Of a stretch of DNA of 64,000 nucleotides, positions 10,301 to 20,499 are shown piece by piece. Position numbers and translations under genes: made by a program. The notes beneath the pieces were generated by a model. The model did not search any database. It was not told where the DNA came from and saw only the letters and a list, made by a program, of their open reading frames with translations. The stretch is from assembly GCA_000702685.1 (NCBI GenBank), contig JNJD01000012.1:1-64000 (forward strand), read 5' to 3'. The stretch comes from Lachnospiraceae bacterium AC2028. Lineage in GTDB: Bacteria > Bacillota > Clostridia > Lachnospirales > Lachnospiraceae. The stretch's first letter is position 1. Each line of letters begins with the position of its first letter.

Positions 10301-10944
10301 TTGATGATACGTGCTCTCTTTTGTCCGGTGGAATCTGCAAGCTCTTCTCTGAGTGATGCTCTCTCAGCTTCGAGATCAACCTCGGAAAGAAGTTCCTTAA
10401 CAGCTTCAGCGCCCATTCCTACACGGAAGGACTTGCCGAACTCTTCCCTTGCGTCCTGATACTCCTTCTCGGAAAGAAGCTTCTTCTTCTCGAGAGTGGT
10501 ATCTCCGGGATCAAGTACGATATATGATGCAAAGTAGATAACTTTTTCAAGCTGTCTGGGTGACATATCAAGGATGAGTCCCATACGGCTGGGGATTCCC
10601 TTGAAATACCAGATGTGTGATACGGGTGCGGCAAGCTCGATGTGACCCATACGCTCACGTCTTACACTTGCCTTGGTGACCTCAACTCCGCACTTGTCAC
10701 AGACAATGCCCTTGAAGCGGATCTTCTTGTACTTTCCGCAGTGGCACTCCCAGTCCTTGCTGGGTCCGAAGATCTTCTCACAGAAAAGACCGTCGCGCTC
10801 GGGCTTAAGTGTTCTGTAGTTGATGGTCTCGGGCTTGGTGACCTCACCGTGGGACCATTCCCTGATCTTCTCGGGTGATGCAAGTCCGATCTTGATAGAA
10901 TCAAATGTTACGGGCTGGTATGACTCATTTATTGATTCAGGCAT
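7303..10944 (-). CDS. rpoC: RNA polymerase subunit beta'
   Basis: Beta' carries the catalytic magnesium site of RNA polymerase. The protein has 1213 residues, the compact Gram-positive size. Visible landmarks are the N-terminal zinc motif (CHCGKYKK ... CDKCG, about residues 62-82), the catalytic [12 protein letters not shown], the trigger-loop region with [19 protein letters not shown], and the second zinc motif [13 protein letters not shown]. The C-terminus is acidic. It follows rpoB after 52 bases and is followed by a hairpin. No intein or large lineage insertion is seen. Confidence 0.98.
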   Translation of the reverse strand: MPESINESYQPVTFDSIKIGLASPEKIREWSHGEVTKPETINYRTLKPERDGLFCEKIFGPSKDWECHCGKYKKIRFKGIVCDKCGVEVTKASVRRERMGHIELAAPVSHIWYFKGIPSRMGLILDMSPRQLEKVIYFASYIVLDPGDTTLEKKKLLSEKEYQDAREEFGKSFRVGMGAEAVKELLSEVDLEAERASLREELADSTGQKRARIIKRLEVVEAFCESGNKPEWMILEALPVIPPELRAMVQLDGGRFATSDLNDLYRRIINRNNRLKRLIELGAPDIIVRNEKRMLQEAVDALIDNGRRGRPVTGPGNRALKSLSDMLKGKAGRFRQNLLGKRVDYSGRSVIVVGPELKIYQCGLPKEMALELFKPFVMKELVGRGISQNIKNAKKLVERWDDKVWDVLEDVIREHPVMLNRAPTLHRLGIQAFEPILVEGKAIKLHPLVCTAFNADFDGDQMAVHLPLSAEAQAECRFLLLSPNNLLKPSDGGPVAVPSQDMVLGIYYLTQEREGEPGEGNVYKDMGEAILAYENGNITLHSKIRVRMTKKAPGGEMVSGIIDTTLGRLYFNEILPQDLGYVDRTNPEEFLKPEIDFLVGKKQLKQILEKVINTHGVFKTAEVLDDVKSIGYKFSTRAAMTVSISDMTVPPRKPELLATAQETVDKLALNYHNGLITEQERYRAVIEVWNKTDKELTDELLKGLDKYNNIYMMADSGARGSNQQIKQLAGMRGLMADTSGHTIELPIKSNFREGLDVLEYFMSAHGARKGLSDTALRTADSGYLTRRMVDVSQQLVIQEEDCSVGRPEIPGMSVKAFMDGKETIEKLKDRLVGRTSCVEIKDADGNVIVKPNHMITPARAEKIIKNGVDGNGKPIDKVRIRTILTCRCKNGICAKCYGANMATGEKVQIGEAVGIIAAQSIGEPGTQLTMRTFHTGGVAGSDITQGLPRVEELFEARKPKGLAIISEIDGVVTKIEDIKRSRKIYVENKETGEKRDYLAKFGSSLKVEEGQNVEAGDYLTEGSIDPHDLLKIKGIRAVQDYLLKEVQRVYRLQGVDIADKHIEVLVRQMLRKVRIDEPGDTQLLSGTQIDKLDFEEINEQLTAEGKKPIEATQIILGITKAALATDSFMSAASFQETTKVLTDAAIKGKTDPLIGLKENVIIGKLIPAGTGLKRYRNITLSTDLNNRNSLNEAEDAEEVFEAAVSEAEEITEE

Positions 10945-10996
10945 CTGATGATACTCCTTTTTAACTACACATTAACGGTTGCACTTACCTTGAAGA

Positions 10997-13900
10997 TCAC
11001 TCGTCTTCGCCTTCGAAATCATCGGCGAAGTCATCTTCCGCGATCAGATCATCATCGTCAACGGTCTCAAGTTCTCCGTCTTCGTTAAAGTCCTGAGTCT
11101 GATATCCGTTAGCGGCAAACTTGTCGCCGTCTCTTTCGGAAGTGGAGCGTCTGTCGCCCTCCATGACCGCACGGTAATCCGTCTCACCGTAGTCAACATT
11201 TTCTTTGAGTTCTACCTCATTGCCGCTCTCATCAAGAACCTTCATATCAAGTCCGAGTGACTGAAGCTCCTTAAGAAGGACCTTGAAGGACTCGGGGATA
11301 CCTGCAGCAGGTACGTTCTGTCCCTTGATGATAGCTTCGTAGGTCTTGACACGTCCGAGAATGTCATCGGACTTGACTGTCAGGATCTCCTGAAGTGTAT
11401 ATGATGCACCGTAAGCTTCCAGTGCCCAGACTTCCATTTCTCCGAAACGCTGTCCGCCGAACTGTGCCTTACCGCCGAGAGGCTGCTGGGTAACAAGGCT
11501 GTACGGGCCGGTTGAACGAGCGTGGATCTTGTCGTCTACCAGGTGGTGGAGCTTAAGGTAATGCATGTGTCCTATGGTTACGGGTCCGTCGAAATACTCT
11601 CCGGTACGTCCGTCTCTGAGACGAACCTTACCGTCGGCATTGATGGGAACACCTTCCCATACCTTTCTGTGATCCCTGTGCTCGGAGAGATACTCGTAAA
11701 CTTCCTTGGCAAGATCTGCCTTGTGAAGTGATGAGAAATCACCCTTTCCGTTCTCTGCCCAGGTCTCATACTTCTTGCCGTACTTGTCGGGATCGGAACT
11801 CTTCTTATCCCAATCCTTGGCTTCCTTCTCATCGAAGGGAAGATTTACATAGTCGTTGGCAAGCTTAAGTGTCTCGGTTATATCAGCCTCGGTCGCACCG
11901 TCGAAGATAGGTGTTGCGACATTGAAGCCGAGTGCCTTGGCTGCAAGGGACAGATGGATCTCAAGGACCTGTCCGATGTTCATACGTGAAGGCACGCCCA
12001 GAGGATTGAGCACGATGTCGAGAGGTCTTCCGTTGGGAAGGAAAGGCATATCTTCAACGGGAAGCACGCGGGAAACGACACCCTTGTTTCCGTGACGGCC
12101 TGCCATCTTATCACCGACGGAGATCTTTCTCTTCTGTGCGATATAAACTCTTACGCTCATATTTACGCCGGGAGAAAGCTCATCGGAATTCTCCTTGGTA
12201 AATACCTTGGTATCGATAACGGTTCCGTACTCGCCGTGAGGAACCTTAAGGGATGTATCTCTTACTTCTCTTGCCTTCTCACCGAAGATCGCACGAAGGA
12301 GTCTCTCTTCAGCGGTGAGTTCGGTCTCTCCCTTGGGAGTTACACGTCCGACAAGAATGTCACCTGCTCTTACCTGTGCACCGATGCGGATGATTCCGTT
12401 CTCATCAAGATCCTTGAGAGCTTCTTCACCGACACCGTGAACGTCACGGGTGATCTCTTCGGGTCCGAGCTTGGTGTCACGTGCCTCTGCCTCATACTCT
12501 TCGATGTGGATGGAGGTATATACGTCCTCGCGGACAAGACGCTCTGAAATAAGAACAGCGTCCTCGTAGTTGTATCCTTCCCAGGTCATGAATCCGATAA
12601 GAGGGTTCTTACCGAGTCCGAGCTCTCCGTGATAGGTGGAAGGACCGTCAGCGATAACCTCGCCCTTTACTATCTTCTCGCCCTTCTCAACGATGGGTCT
12701 CTGGTTGTAGCAGTTACCCTGGTTGGAACGTGCGAACTTGCTTACCTTGTATTCCATGTCGGTGCCGTCATCGTTCTTGACCTTGATGGTGGTTGCATCA
12801 ACATAGGTAACGGTTCCGTTTTCCTTCGCAACAACGCATACACCTGAGTCAACGGCAGCCTTTACTTCCATTCCGGTTCCTACTGCGGGAGCATCGGTGG
12901 TCATAAGAGGCACAGCCTGTCTCTGCATGTTCGATCCCATGAGAGCACGGTTAGCGTCATCGTTCTGAAGGAAAGGAATAAGTGCGGTAGCCACCGAGAA
13001 GACCATCTTAGGCGAAACGTCCATGTAGTCGAAACGTGCCTTGGGATATTCCTGGGTCTCATCTCTGTGACGTCCGGAAACGTACTTTCTTACGAAATGG
13101 CCATCGTCGTCGAGCTGCTCGTTAGCCTGAGCTACGTAGTAGTTGTCCTCTTCGTCGGCGGTCATATATACAACTTCATCGGTAACCCTGGGATTAGCGG
13201 GATCGGTCTTGTCGACCTTTCTGTAAGGAGCCTCAACAAATCCGTAGTCATTGATGCGTGCATAGCTTGCAAGGGAGTTGATGAGTCCGATGTTGGGACC
13301 TTCGGGGGTCTCAATGGGACACATTCTTCCGTAGTGTGAATAATGTACGTCTCTGACTTCGAATCCTGCACGGTCTCTGGAAAGACCACCGGGTCCGAGT
13401 GCGGAAAGACGTCTCTTGTGAGTAAGCTCACCGAGAGGGTTATTCTGGTCCATGAACTGCGACAGCTGTGAAGATCCGAAGAACTCCTTGACTGCTGCGG
13501 TTACGGGCTTGATATTAATAAGGCTCTGAGGAGTTACGTCCTCAGCGTCGTGTGTGCTCATTCTCTCTCTTACGACACGCTCGAGTCTTGAAAGACCGAT
13601 GCGGTACTGGTTCTGAAGGAGCTCACCTACGGCTCTGATACGGCGGTTTCCGAGATGATCGATATCATCGTCGTGTCCGATGCCGTACTCAAGGTGCATA
13701 TTGTAGTTGATGGAAGCGAAGATGTCGTCTCTGGTGATGTGCTTGGGAACAAGCTCATGTACGTTCTCTCTGATGGAACGTGCAAGTTCCTCGGGATCGT
13801 CTCCGTAAGCATCAAGGATCTCCCTGAGCTTAGGATAGTAAACTCTCTCCCTTATGCCGAACTCTTCCTTGGGATCGCAGTCAACAAAGTGAGCAAGATC

Positions 13901-14962
13901 TACCATCATATTGGAAAGAACTCTCTCGTTCTTCTCGTCGGTCTGAATGGTGACATACTCTACTGCGGAATCCTGAATGAGATCCGCAAGCTCGGTGGTA
14001 GCGGTCTCGCCGGCAGAAGCGATAACCTCGCCGGTAAGGGGATCGATAACATCCTCGGCAAATACAAGTCCTCTGATACGGTTTCTGAGGGCCATCTTCT
14101 TATTGAACTTATAACGTCCTACTCTTGCAAGATCATATCTTCTTGCGTCGAAGAACATTCTTTCAACTTCGGTGCGCGCATTATCGAAAGTGAAAGGCTC
14201 ACCGGGTCTGATCTTTTTATACAGCTCAAGGAAGCCTCCCTCTACACTTCCTTCGGGGTTCTCGGAAGTGATGGCTGCATCCTTCTTAAGTGTCTCTTCA
14301 ATTTTGATCTCCTGGCCGAACTTCTCGAAGATCTCTGTGTTGGTGCCGAGACCGAGTGCTCTGAGCAGAACGGTTACGGGAACCTTTCTGGTACGGTCTA
14401 CACGAACATAGAAAACATCGTTGGCATCGGTCTCGTACTCAAGCCATGCACCGCGGTTGGGGATGACCTGGCATGAGAAGAGCTCCTTACCTACTTTATC
14501 GTTGGAGATCCCGTAATACATACCGGGGGAACGAACGAGCTGGGATACGATTACACGCTCGGCACCGTTGATCACGAAGGTACCGGTATCGGTCATGAGA
14601 GGAAGATCTCCCATGAATATCTCATACTCCTGGATATTCTTGTCTTCATTACTGTGAAGACGTACAGTTACGAACAGGGGTGCCGAATATGTGGTATCCC
14701 TTTCCTTGCACTCTTCTATGGTATATTTTGCTTCTTCGCGCTTGAGCTTATAGCCTACGAACTCAAGACTGAGTGCTCCCGCGAAGTCCTCAATGGGAGA
14801 TATATCATCGAAAGCTTCCTGAAGACCTTCTTCAAGAAACCACTTATAGGAGTTCGTCTGAACCTCTATAAGATTTGGCATTTCGAGCACCTCACCACGC
14901 CTTGCATAGCTCATTCGCATTGCTTTGGCACTGTGCTCCGGGCGGATCCTGTTCTTGCTCAT
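10997..14962 (-). CDS. rpoB: RNA polymerase subunit beta
   Basis: The beta subunit forms the other half of the RNA polymerase active-site cleft and is the target of rifampicin. The start was set at the ATG at 14962 ([10 protein letters not shown]), which has a GGGGTG site at suitable spacing; an upstream in-frame GTG would overlap that site. The product has 1321 residues. The rifampicin region is intact, with [25 protein letters not shown] and the later [15 protein letters not shown], so the enzyme looks rifampicin-sensitive. The C-terminus is strongly acidic. The gene has its own promoter and is separated from rplL by an ABC module. Confidence 0.97.
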   Translation of the reverse strand: MSKNRIRPEHSAKAMRMSYARRGEVLEMPNLIEVQTNSYKWFLEEGLQEAFDDISPIEDFAGALSLEFVGYKLKREEAKYTIEECKERDTTYSAPLFVTVRLHSNEDKNIQEYEIFMGDLPLMTDTGTFVINGAERVIVSQLVRSPGMYYGISNDKVGKELFSCQVIPNRGAWLEYETDANDVFYVRVDRTRKVPVTVLLRALGLGTNTEIFEKFGQEIKIEETLKKDAAITSENPEGSVEGGFLELYKKIRPGEPFTFDNARTEVERMFFDARRYDLARVGRYKFNKKMALRNRIRGLVFAEDVIDPLTGEVIASAGETATTELADLIQDSAVEYVTIQTDEKNERVLSNMMVDLAHFVDCDPKEEFGIRERVYYPKLREILDAYGDDPEELARSIRENVHELVPKHITRDDIFASINYNMHLEYGIGHDDDIDHLGNRRIRAVGELLQNQYRIGLSRLERVVRERMSTHDAEDVTPQSLINIKPVTAAVKEFFGSSQLSQFMDQNNPLGELTHKRRLSALGPGGLSRDRAGFEVRDVHYSHYGRMCPIETPEGPNIGLINSLASYARINDYGFVEAPYRKVDKTDPANPRVTDEVVYMTADEEDNYYVAQANEQLDDDGHFVRKYVSGRHRDETQEYPKARFDYMDVSPKMVFSVATALIPFLQNDDANRALMGSNMQRQAVPLMTTDAPAVGTGMEVKAAVDSGVCVVAKENGTVTYVDATTIKVKNDDGTDMEYKVSKFARSNQGNCYNQRPIVEKGEKIVKGEVIADGPSTYHGELGLGKNPLIGFMTWEGYNYEDAVLISERLVREDVYTSIHIEEYEAEARDTKLGPEEITRDVHGVGEEALKDLDENGIIRIGAQVRAGDILVGRVTPKGETELTAEERLLRAIFGEKAREVRDTSLKVPHGEYGTVIDTKVFTKENSDELSPGVNMSVRVYIAQKRKISVGDKMAGRHGNKGVVSRVLPVEDMPFLPNGRPLDIVLNPLGVPSRMNIGQVLEIHLSLAAKALGFNVATPIFDGATEADITETLKLANDYVNLPFDEKEAKDWDKKSSDPDKYGKKYETWAENGKGDFSSLHKADLAKEVYEYLSEHRDHRKVWEGVPINADGKVRLRDGRTGEYFDGPVTIGHMHYLKLHHLVDDKIHARSTGPYSLVTQQPLGGKAQFGGQRFGEMEVWALEAYGASYTLQEILTVKSDDILGRVKTYEAIIKGQNVPAAGIPESFKVLLKELQSLGLDMKVLDESGNEVELKENVDYGETDYRAVMEGDRRSTSERDGDKFAANGYQTQDFNEDGELETVDDDDLIAEDDFADDFEGEDE

Positions 14963-15064
14963 TGACAATTTCACCCCGTTCTTTCTGTTGACTTTTTTCT
15001 GTTAATGCACTTCTCCTTTTTTGACGTGCAAAAAAAGAGCTCGTCGCAGAAACGTGCATCATCC

Positions 15065-15093
15065 ATAGTATCATTTTGAATTCAAGCGGTCAA
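15065..15093 (-). promoter_or_regulatory. Promoter of rpoBC
   Basis: On the minus strand TTGACC (15093-15088) and TACTAT (15070-15065) are separated by 17 bases. They give a leader of about 100 bases before rpoB. This makes rpoBC independent of the rplJL operon. Confidence 0.82.
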
Positions 15094-15127
15094 GTAAATT
15101 TTTGAAAAGTTTTTCAATTATTTTGAA

Positions 15128-15143
15128 GCCCCCTTCCGGGGGC
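15128..15143 (-). terminator. GC-rich hairpin after the ABC permease gene
   Basis: GCCCCC and GGGGGC arms with a four-base loop lie 50 bases after the permease stop. The following T-tract on the minus strand is poor, so this is only a possible terminator between the ABC operon and rpoB. Confidence 0.45.
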
Positions 15144-15192
15144 AAAAGAAAACATTAAGCTTATTACAGCCTGCAAACAAATAATGTCATTA

Positions 15193-16557
15193 TCACTCAG
15201 CCCTGATGGCGGCAAGAGGCGAAAGCTTCATTGCCCTGATCGAGGGAAGGAATCCTGCAAGCATTGCTATGAGTGCGGCGAATGTGATCGCAAGAAGCGC
15301 AAGCCAGGGAGGAATGACCGAAAGCTTCGCACCCTCCTCGAACATCATATCGCCAAGTCCCAGGACCCTGTTCATGACATAGGAGATTCCGTAGGAAAGT
15401 ATCATTCCGATACCGCCCCCTATAAAGCCTATGTATCCGGCCTCTATCAGGAAGAGAAACTGGATATCCCTGATGCGGCATCCGATTACCTTCATGATGC
15501 CGATCTCCTTGGTCCTCTCATATATGGACATCATCATGGTGTTGGTGATGCCGATCGCGGCAACAAAAAGGGATATTCCGCCGATTCCGCCCAGAACAGC
15601 CTGGATAATGTTCATTATCTTCATATCGGACTCGATCCACTCGGCATTTGAATATGCCCTGTAGCCCATATCGTTTATTATCTGCTGGACCTGCGTGACA
15701 TTATCCATCTCATCGACATTTACGTTCACACGGGTATAGAAAAGCTCCTTGTAAGGCTTTCCGTTCTTTCTGGTGGGCTGTCCGGGGATCACCCGTCCGC
15801 GGAATTCCCTCGAAAGAACTTCCTTAAGGACTTCGATATCACAATAAACGGAATAACTGTCCTCGTTATAATCATCCAGTCCGCCCGCGACGACTCCCGC
15901 AGTCGGAACGATATATTTCTTGGGAGCGGAGACCGGACTCCCGTCCTCGGATCCCCACTGTGACTGATAATACTTTTCCGTATCGAATATGACGAACAGT
16001 TGGTCATTCATCAGATCAATATCCGGTTCTTTTCCGGTTTCCCAGTATTCATACTGGTTTGTCTTGGTGTTGACAAAATATGCGGGCATGCAGTTTCCCC
16101 AGATCAGCTGAAGGCCTTCTCCCTCCGCGGGAACGCTTCCCTGTCCGAGCGCATCTGCTTTCTCTTCAAGAACGTCCCTGGATACGCCGAGCAGCTCGGT
16201 ATTGCATTCGTAAATACCGCATTTGATGACGACCTGGGTACTGAGGACCGGATCTACGGATGTGACATGATCGATCGACATGAATTCTTCGATCTTGGCA
16301 TCATTGAGCAGCGTGTCTTCGGGATTTTTTTCCTTTCCCGAATCGTCATATCTTCCTGCGCTTTCAACCTCCACGCTCCTGAGGCTTCCGTATGATTCGT
16401 ATTCGGAAAGAAGTGCTTCCTTCATTCCGATGCCGAGCGAGATCATGACAACTATGGATGTTGTTCCTATGACAACACCCATAATGGTCAGAATGGTACG
16501 TACCTTTCTTTTGAACAGACTCTCCAGACTCATCAGGAGAAGATCGGATAGTTTCAT
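15193..16557 (-). CDS. MacB/FtsX-like ABC transporter permease
   Basis: The 454-residue protein begins with a membrane segment after an amphipathic helix (about residues 20-42, ILTIMGVVIGTTSIVVM), then has a large extracytoplasmic domain of about 250 residues and three C-terminal membrane segments starting near IGGISLFVAAIGITNTMMM. This is the MacB/LolC/FtsX topology. Such permeases work with a cytoplasmic ATPase in mechanotransmission rather than ordinary transport. It lies 9 bases after the 578-residue exported protein and shares an operon with the ATPase further upstream. The substrate is unknown. Confidence 0.9.
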   Translation of the reverse strand: MKLSDLLLMSLESLFKRKVRTILTIMGVVIGTTSIVVMISLGIGMKEALLSEYESYGSLRSVEVESAGRYDDSGKEKNPEDTLLNDAKIEEFMSIDHVTSVDPVLSTQVVIKCGIYECNTELLGVSRDVLEEKADALGQGSVPAEGEGLQLIWGNCMPAYFVNTKTNQYEYWETGKEPDIDLMNDQLFVIFDTEKYYQSQWGSEDGSPVSAPKKYIVPTAGVVAGGLDDYNEDSYSVYCDIEVLKEVLSREFRGRVIPGQPTRKNGKPYKELFYTRVNVNVDEMDNVTQVQQIINDMGYRAYSNAEWIESDMKIMNIIQAVLGGIGGISLFVAAIGITNTMMMSIYERTKEIGIMKVIGCRIRDIQFLFLIEAGYIGFIGGGIGMILSYGISYVMNRVLGLGDMMFEEGAKLSVIPPWLALLAITFAALIAMLAGFLPSIRAMKLSPLAAIRAE

Positions 16558-16566
16558 ATAAGATCC

Positions 16567-18303
16567 TTAAATATCATCATCTATATCATCAAGTTCACGG
16601 AGCATTCTCTGCTTCTTACGTCTCTTTGCGATCACTCTCCAGATGATCACCGCAACTATCGCAATGATGATGACCGCTATCACGATGGCTTTGACGTTGA
16701 CACCGCCACCGCCTTCTCCGTCCATATCTTCGAAATCGCCTTCATAGAATCCGTCATCCATATAATATCCGTCATCGGGAACGAAGGGTTCCGTGACCCA
16801 GAGAGTGAGCTCTTTTTCGATAAAGGAGACGTTGCCGGCTTCATCTTCATACGAAACTCTTGCAATGATGATCCCGTCATCCGTGGTGGGAGCTATTCCC
16901 GTCACCATTGCATCGACGTTTCCGGTAGCTCCGGGTTCAAGCTTTCCGAGGAAGGTGGAACCGCCTTCGACGGTATCGCCTATGAAATCAACCTGGACAT
17001 TGTAGAGCGTCGTCTTTCCCTTATTGTAAACAGGGAACATGATATTGGTCTGATTACCAATTTCTATGGATTCGGGAAGGATCTCGGCATCGCCGGTATC
17101 GATCCTTGCTTCCTGCCTGATGGGGATCGATATGTTCGAAGTCATTGTGTAAGGCGCTTTTTCATTATCCTCGTATGCGGCATTGAGCGTGATGACATAC
17201 GGCTTCTGCATCAGATCGCTGCGTGCGGTCATCTCAATGGAAATGCTGATGGTGGAACCCGCAGGTATCGAGGAAACGAACTTTGTTGCAGAACCCGACG
17301 TCGGGAGAAACGCCTCGTAGGTCGTCTCGTTATTATTGCCTTCGCTTGCGGCCTTGAAATCAAACTGAATATTGGAAACAGCCGTAGTGAGCGAGGTGTT
17401 CTGAAGCGTAACGGTAAGGTTGAAAGTATCTCCGGCATATACGACTTCGGGATCGGTCCTGAATCCTGTTACGATGATCCTGGGAGTCGAAGTCTTATCA
17501 TTATTGTCACTGCTTTCGGACAGCATGCCCGCGCCGGGTGCACCGGTGATGTTTATATATGTCGTGATATCGGTGGATGCAAGCTGACCGTTCCTGTAAT
17601 ACTGAACATGGAATACCAGGGGATATGTTCCGGTCTTGGCCTGTGCCGATACCTTGAATGCCCAGGTCACATCCTGTGCATAAGTATGTGCCACGTTTAC
17701 ATCCGATGAAGCCTGGATCTTGGGAATCACGAGGACGCTGGATGCGGTGAGGATCTCAAAGGGCCACTTGTTGATGTCGGTGCTCTCCTGGGGAGTGATG
17801 ACAACATCGGTGACATCAACCTTGCCGAGATTGATGAGTGACAGAGTATAATATGTCATCTGTCCGTATGTTGCGGACGGTGTGATCGAATTGTTGTTTA
17901 CGAAAAGGAATTCTTCGGTGTTGCCGAGATTTGCGGTATCCCCCATCACGGAATCGAAATTGAGCGCGGTGGTGTTGACATAATCGATAAGAGCTGCGGC
18001 GGTCAGATTATTGTCCGCAATATATGAATTGGCAGCGGTCCACACCTGTTCCAGTCTGTCCTTGATATCCTGGGACGGATTGTTGACGTTGACAAGATTG
18101 TTCTTGTACTGGATGAGATATGCGTAAGCAGCCTGTCTGTCGGAAGCATCGATCACCGTATTTCCGGTATGCCCCGATGTGAGGTGAGCTGTGGAAAAGC
18201 CTTCCGCATGTACATGCATTGCTGATGCGGGCATCACGATCAGTGCGAGCATTATGACCGCAAAGATCATTATCTTTGAAAGATTCTTTTTAAACGTTTT
18301 CAT
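16567..18303 (-). CDS. Exported membrane-anchored beta-sandwich protein, partner of ABC module
   Basis: The 578-residue protein has a signal peptide (about residues 1-34, ending ASAMHVHAEG) and a single C-terminal membrane helix (about 538-560) followed by a basic-acidic cytoplasmic tail. The external part looks like repeated beta-sandwich domains of the CARDB / NPCBM-associated NEW3 type, judging from segments such as AGDTFNLTVTLQNTS and IEIGNQTNIMFPVYNKGKTTLYN. Its start overlaps the ATPase gene by 14 bases, so the two are likely translationally coupled. It may be the extracellular arm of a three-part MacB-like machine. The substrate and role are unknown. Confidence 0.75.
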   Translation of the reverse strand: MKTFKKNLSKIMIFAVIMLALIVMPASAMHVHAEGFSTAHLTSGHTGNTVIDASDRQAAYAYLIQYKNNLVNVNNPSQDIKDRLEQVWTAANSYIADNNLTAAALIDYVNTTALNFDSVMGDTANLGNTEEFLFVNNNSITPSATYGQMTYYTLSLINLGKVDVTDVVITPQESTDINKWPFEILTASSVLVIPKIQASSDVNVAHTYAQDVTWAFKVSAQAKTGTYPLVFHVQYYRNGQLASTDITTYINITGAPGAGMLSESSDNNDKTSTPRIIVTGFRTDPEVVYAGDTFNLTVTLQNTSLTTAVSNIQFDFKAASEGNNNETTYEAFLPTSGSATKFVSSIPAGSTISISIEMTARSDLMQKPYVITLNAAYEDNEKAPYTMTSNISIPIRQEARIDTGDAEILPESIEIGNQTNIMFPVYNKGKTTLYNVQVDFIGDTVEGGSTFLGKLEPGATGNVDAMVTGIAPTTDDGIIIARVSYEDEAGNVSFIEKELTLWVTEPFVPDDGYYMDDGFYEGDFEDMDGEGGGGVNVKAIVIAVIIIAIVAVIIWRVIAKRRKKQRMLRELDDIDDDI

Positions 18304-19081
18304 CGGGTCTGATCTCCTCTCCGGGAACTGCCAGTGTTCCGCCCGGGTAAATATCTGTCACTTGGTTTTCGGTATTTTCTATCCGGCCTCCCGGATGTTC
18401 ATCTATCTTGATTATCTTGCCGTCCCTTATGTGGATGACTTTATCTCCGAAGGAAGCAAGGTAATTATCGTGGGTAACCATTACCATGGTCTGTTTTTTC
18501 TCATGCACGATCTTGCGCATCAGGTTCAGGACTTCGAGCGTCGTGTTGGAGTCAAGGTTTCCCGTCGGCTCATCCGCAAAGACTATCTCGGGTTCGACGA
18601 CCAGTGCTCTCGCTATGCCGACTCTCTGCTGCTGGCCTCCGGACATCTGTCCCGGTTTATGATCGAGGAATTTTCCGAGTCCCACGGTCTTAAGCATCTT
18701 GATTGCTTTCCGTTCCCTTATGTCTTTCGGGACTCCCTGGAATGTAAGAGGCATCGCGACATTTTCCACTGCCGTCATATTCGGCATCAGGTTGTAGGAC
18801 TGGAAGACAAATCCCACATGAGCCTGTCTGAAAAGAACAAGTTTGCTCTCATTCTTTTTCTCGATATGCTCACCGCCGATTATGATCTCTCCCTTTGTGG
18901 GAGGTTCGAGACCGGCCATCATGTTCAGGAGTGTCGACTTTCCCGAACCGGATGTACCGACTATACAGCAGAACTCACCTTTCTGGATGGTAAAGTCAAC
19001 GCCGTTTAGTGCCCTGACTTTGTTCTCGCCGATGCGATAGATCTTATATAGATTTTTAACCTGTATGACAGGTTTTTCCAT
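18290..19081 (-). CDS. ABC transporter ATP-binding protein (MacB/LolD type)
   Basis: The 263-residue ATPase has a Walker A motif GTSGSGKST near residue 42, a Q-loop region, the signature MSGGQQQR, the Walker B stretch IVFADEPTGNLDS and the switch histidine in MVTHD. The EPTGNLDS form is characteristic of the MacB/LolD/FtsE group that pairs with FtsX-like permeases. The last 30 residues (GGRIENTENQ onward) extend beyond the usual fold. It is the first gene of the ABC operon. A weak TATGAT -10 element lies near 19050-19055 only if the start is later; the likelier one is at 19150-19155 upstream. Confidence 0.92.
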   Translation of the reverse strand: MEKPVIQVKNLYKIYRIGENKVRALNGVDFTIQKGEFCCIVGTSGSGKSTLLNMMAGLEPPTKGEIIIGGEHIEKKNESKLVLFRQAHVGFVFQSYNLMPNMTAVENVAMPLTFQGVPKDIRERKAIKMLKTVGLGKFLDHKPGQMSGGQQQRVGIARALVVEPEIVFADEPTGNLDSNTTLEVLNLMRKIVHEKKQTMVMVTHDNYLASFGDKVIHIRDGKIIKIDEHPGGRIENTENQVTDIYPGGTLAVPGEEIRPDENV

Positions 19082-19218
19082 TTTCGGATTCTCCGGAATT
19101 GTATTACAGAATTTGAGATCGACGGATCGTTTCCATCAACATCTGTCTCATCATAGCACAAGAAAATCCGCCTTTGTTGAACTTAAAGGCATTTTAAGGA
19201 ATTCTTAAATAAATAAAA

Positions 19219-19246
19219 AAACAGGGACACACAAGTGTCCCTGTTT
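19219..19246 (-). terminator. Terminator of the rplJL operon
   Basis: Twelve-base perfect arms (19219-19230 and 19235-19246) with a four-base loop are followed on the minus strand by a run of T residues. The hairpin ends 19 bases after the rplL stop and separates the ribosomal operon from the ABC genes. Confidence 0.9.
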
Positions 19247-19265
19247 GAAGTGATATAAGAATTGA

Positions 19266-19637
19266 TTACTTAAGAGTAACCTTAGCTCCGACTTCCTCGA
19301 GCTTCTTCTTGATCTCTTCAGCCTCTGCCTTAGCAGCTGCCTCTTTGATAACCTTGGGAGCAGCCTCAACTGCGTCCTTAGCTTCCTTAAGTCCAAGTCC
19401 GGTGATCTCACGAACAACCTTGATAACCTTAACCTTCTCAGCGCCTGCCTCGGTAAGCTCAACGTCGAACTCGGTCTTCTCCTCTGCAGGGCCTGCTGCG
19501 GGACCTGCTGCTACAACTACGCCTGCTGCTGCGGATACGCCGAACTCGTCCTCAACAGCCTTTACAAGATCATTGAGCTCAAGAACGCTGAGCTCCTTTA
19601 TTGCATCAAGAATTTCCTGTGCAGATAACTTAGCCAT
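19266..19637 (-). CDS. rplL: 50S ribosomal protein L7/L12
   Basis: L7/L12 forms the flexible stalk that recruits translation factors. The start was set at the ATG at 19637 ([11 protein letters not shown]), with a GGAGG site 7 bases upstream; the upstream in-frame codons contain that site. The 123-residue product has the N-terminal dimerisation helices, an alanine/glycine hinge ([17 protein letters not shown]) and the C-terminal domain with [18 protein letters not shown]. It is 48 bases after rplJ and is the last gene of its operon. Confidence 0.97.
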   Translation of the reverse strand: MAKLSAQEILDAIKELSVLELNDLVKAVEDEFGVSAAAGVVVAAGPAAGPAEEKTEFDVELTEAGAEKVKVIKVVREITGLGLKEAKDAVEAAPKVIKEAAAKAEAEEIKKKLEEVGAKVTLK

Positions 19638-19686
19638 TTTTATTTCCTCCATAAAAAGTGATTAACAAATGTAAATGCTGATGGGA

Positions 19687-20274
19687 TCAAGCCTCAGCGG
19701 GTGCTTCTGCGGGTGCCTCTGCGGGTGCTTCGGCGGGAGCTTCAGCGGGTGCCTCTGCAGGTGCTTCAGCTTCAGCAGCGGGAGCAGCTTCGCCGCCCTT
19801 TTCTGCGATCTGCTTTACGCAGCGTGCAAAATTGGTGATGGGGCTCTGGATGCTTCCAAGGAACTTGGAAAGGAGCTCTTCTCTTGAAGGGATCTGGGAA
19901 ATGCTCTGCATTCCGGCTGCATCATAGAATGTTCCCTCGACAACGCCTGCCTTGATCTCAAGTGCGGGTGCGGTCTTGGCGAACTTTGCAAGTACTCTTG
20001 CGGGTGCGGTTGCATCATCCTTGGAGATAGCAACTGCGGTGGGTCCTTCGAGAACCTGGTCGAGCTGTGCAAAATCGGTTCCTTCGAATGCTCTCGTAAG
20101 GAAAGTATTCTTGTAAACCTTATAGACAACTCCTGCTTCACGAAGGCTCTTACGAAGCTCGGTATCCTGGGCAACGGTAAGTCCGCGGTAATCTACCGCA
20201 ACAACTGACTGTGCGCCATCGATATTCTCGCTGATCTCAGCGATTATCGGCTTCTTCTCTTCGATCTTTGCCAT
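19687..20274 (-). CDS. rplJ: 50S ribosomal protein L10 with Ala-Pro-Glu tail
   Basis: L10 anchors the L7/L12 stalk to 23S rRNA and usually represses its own operon. The start is the ATG at 20274 (MAKIEEKKP) behind AGGAGGT. The product has 195 residues, about 20-30 more than is common. The extra length is a C-terminal tail made of repeated EAPA units after residue 165 or so. The corresponding DNA (19687-19790) is a run of imperfect 12-base repeats. A typical L10 leader with a terminator hairpin lies upstream. Confidence 0.95.
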   Translation of the reverse strand: MAKIEEKKPIIAEISENIDGAQSVVAVDYRGLTVAQDTELRKSLREAGVVYKVYKNTFLTRAFEGTDFAQLDQVLEGPTAVAISKDDATAPARVLAKFAKTAPALEIKAGVVEGTFYDAAGMQSISQIPSREELLSKFLGSIQSPITNFARCVKQIAEKGGEAAPAAEAEAPAEAPAEAPAEAPAEAPAEAPAEA

Positions 20275-20299
20275 TTTCTTACCTCCTGTTAGATTTTTA

Positions 20300-20435
20300 A
20301 TACGAGGCCGAAAAAAATCTCCCGCATCTGAAGACACGGGAGATGAAGATGATTCATATATTCATCACCTCGGCTGGACTTACAGCGGATGTTCAAACTT
20401 CTTCATCCGGATGCCTGCTGTCTTCGGCTTATATA
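20300..20435 (-). promoter_or_regulatory. L10 leader with attenuator
   Basis: The minus strand between rplA and rplJ contains AGCCGAAGACAGCAGGC near 20430 and a partner segment CCAGCCGAGGTGATGAA near 20370, matching the arms of the Bacillota L10 leader that binds the L10-L12 complex. It is followed by an intrinsic terminator with arms at 20317-20324 and 20337-20344 and seven T residues (20317-20311). Excess L10 should therefore reduce rplJL transcription. Confidence 0.8.
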
Positions 20436-20499
20436 GACCTTGAACAAGATATCATTATTGCCTATCCGTGTCAAGGACTAATACATATTAAGGCAGATC

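Noticed and set aside
13655-14476. Plus-strand open frame opposite rpoB (273 codons)
   Set aside because: It lies wholly inside rpoB in antisense and has no recognisable domain; it is a codon-bias artefact.
10997-14962. Rifampicin-resistance change in rpoB
   Set aside because: The QFMDQNN, THKRR and LSALGPGG segments have the usual wild-type residues.
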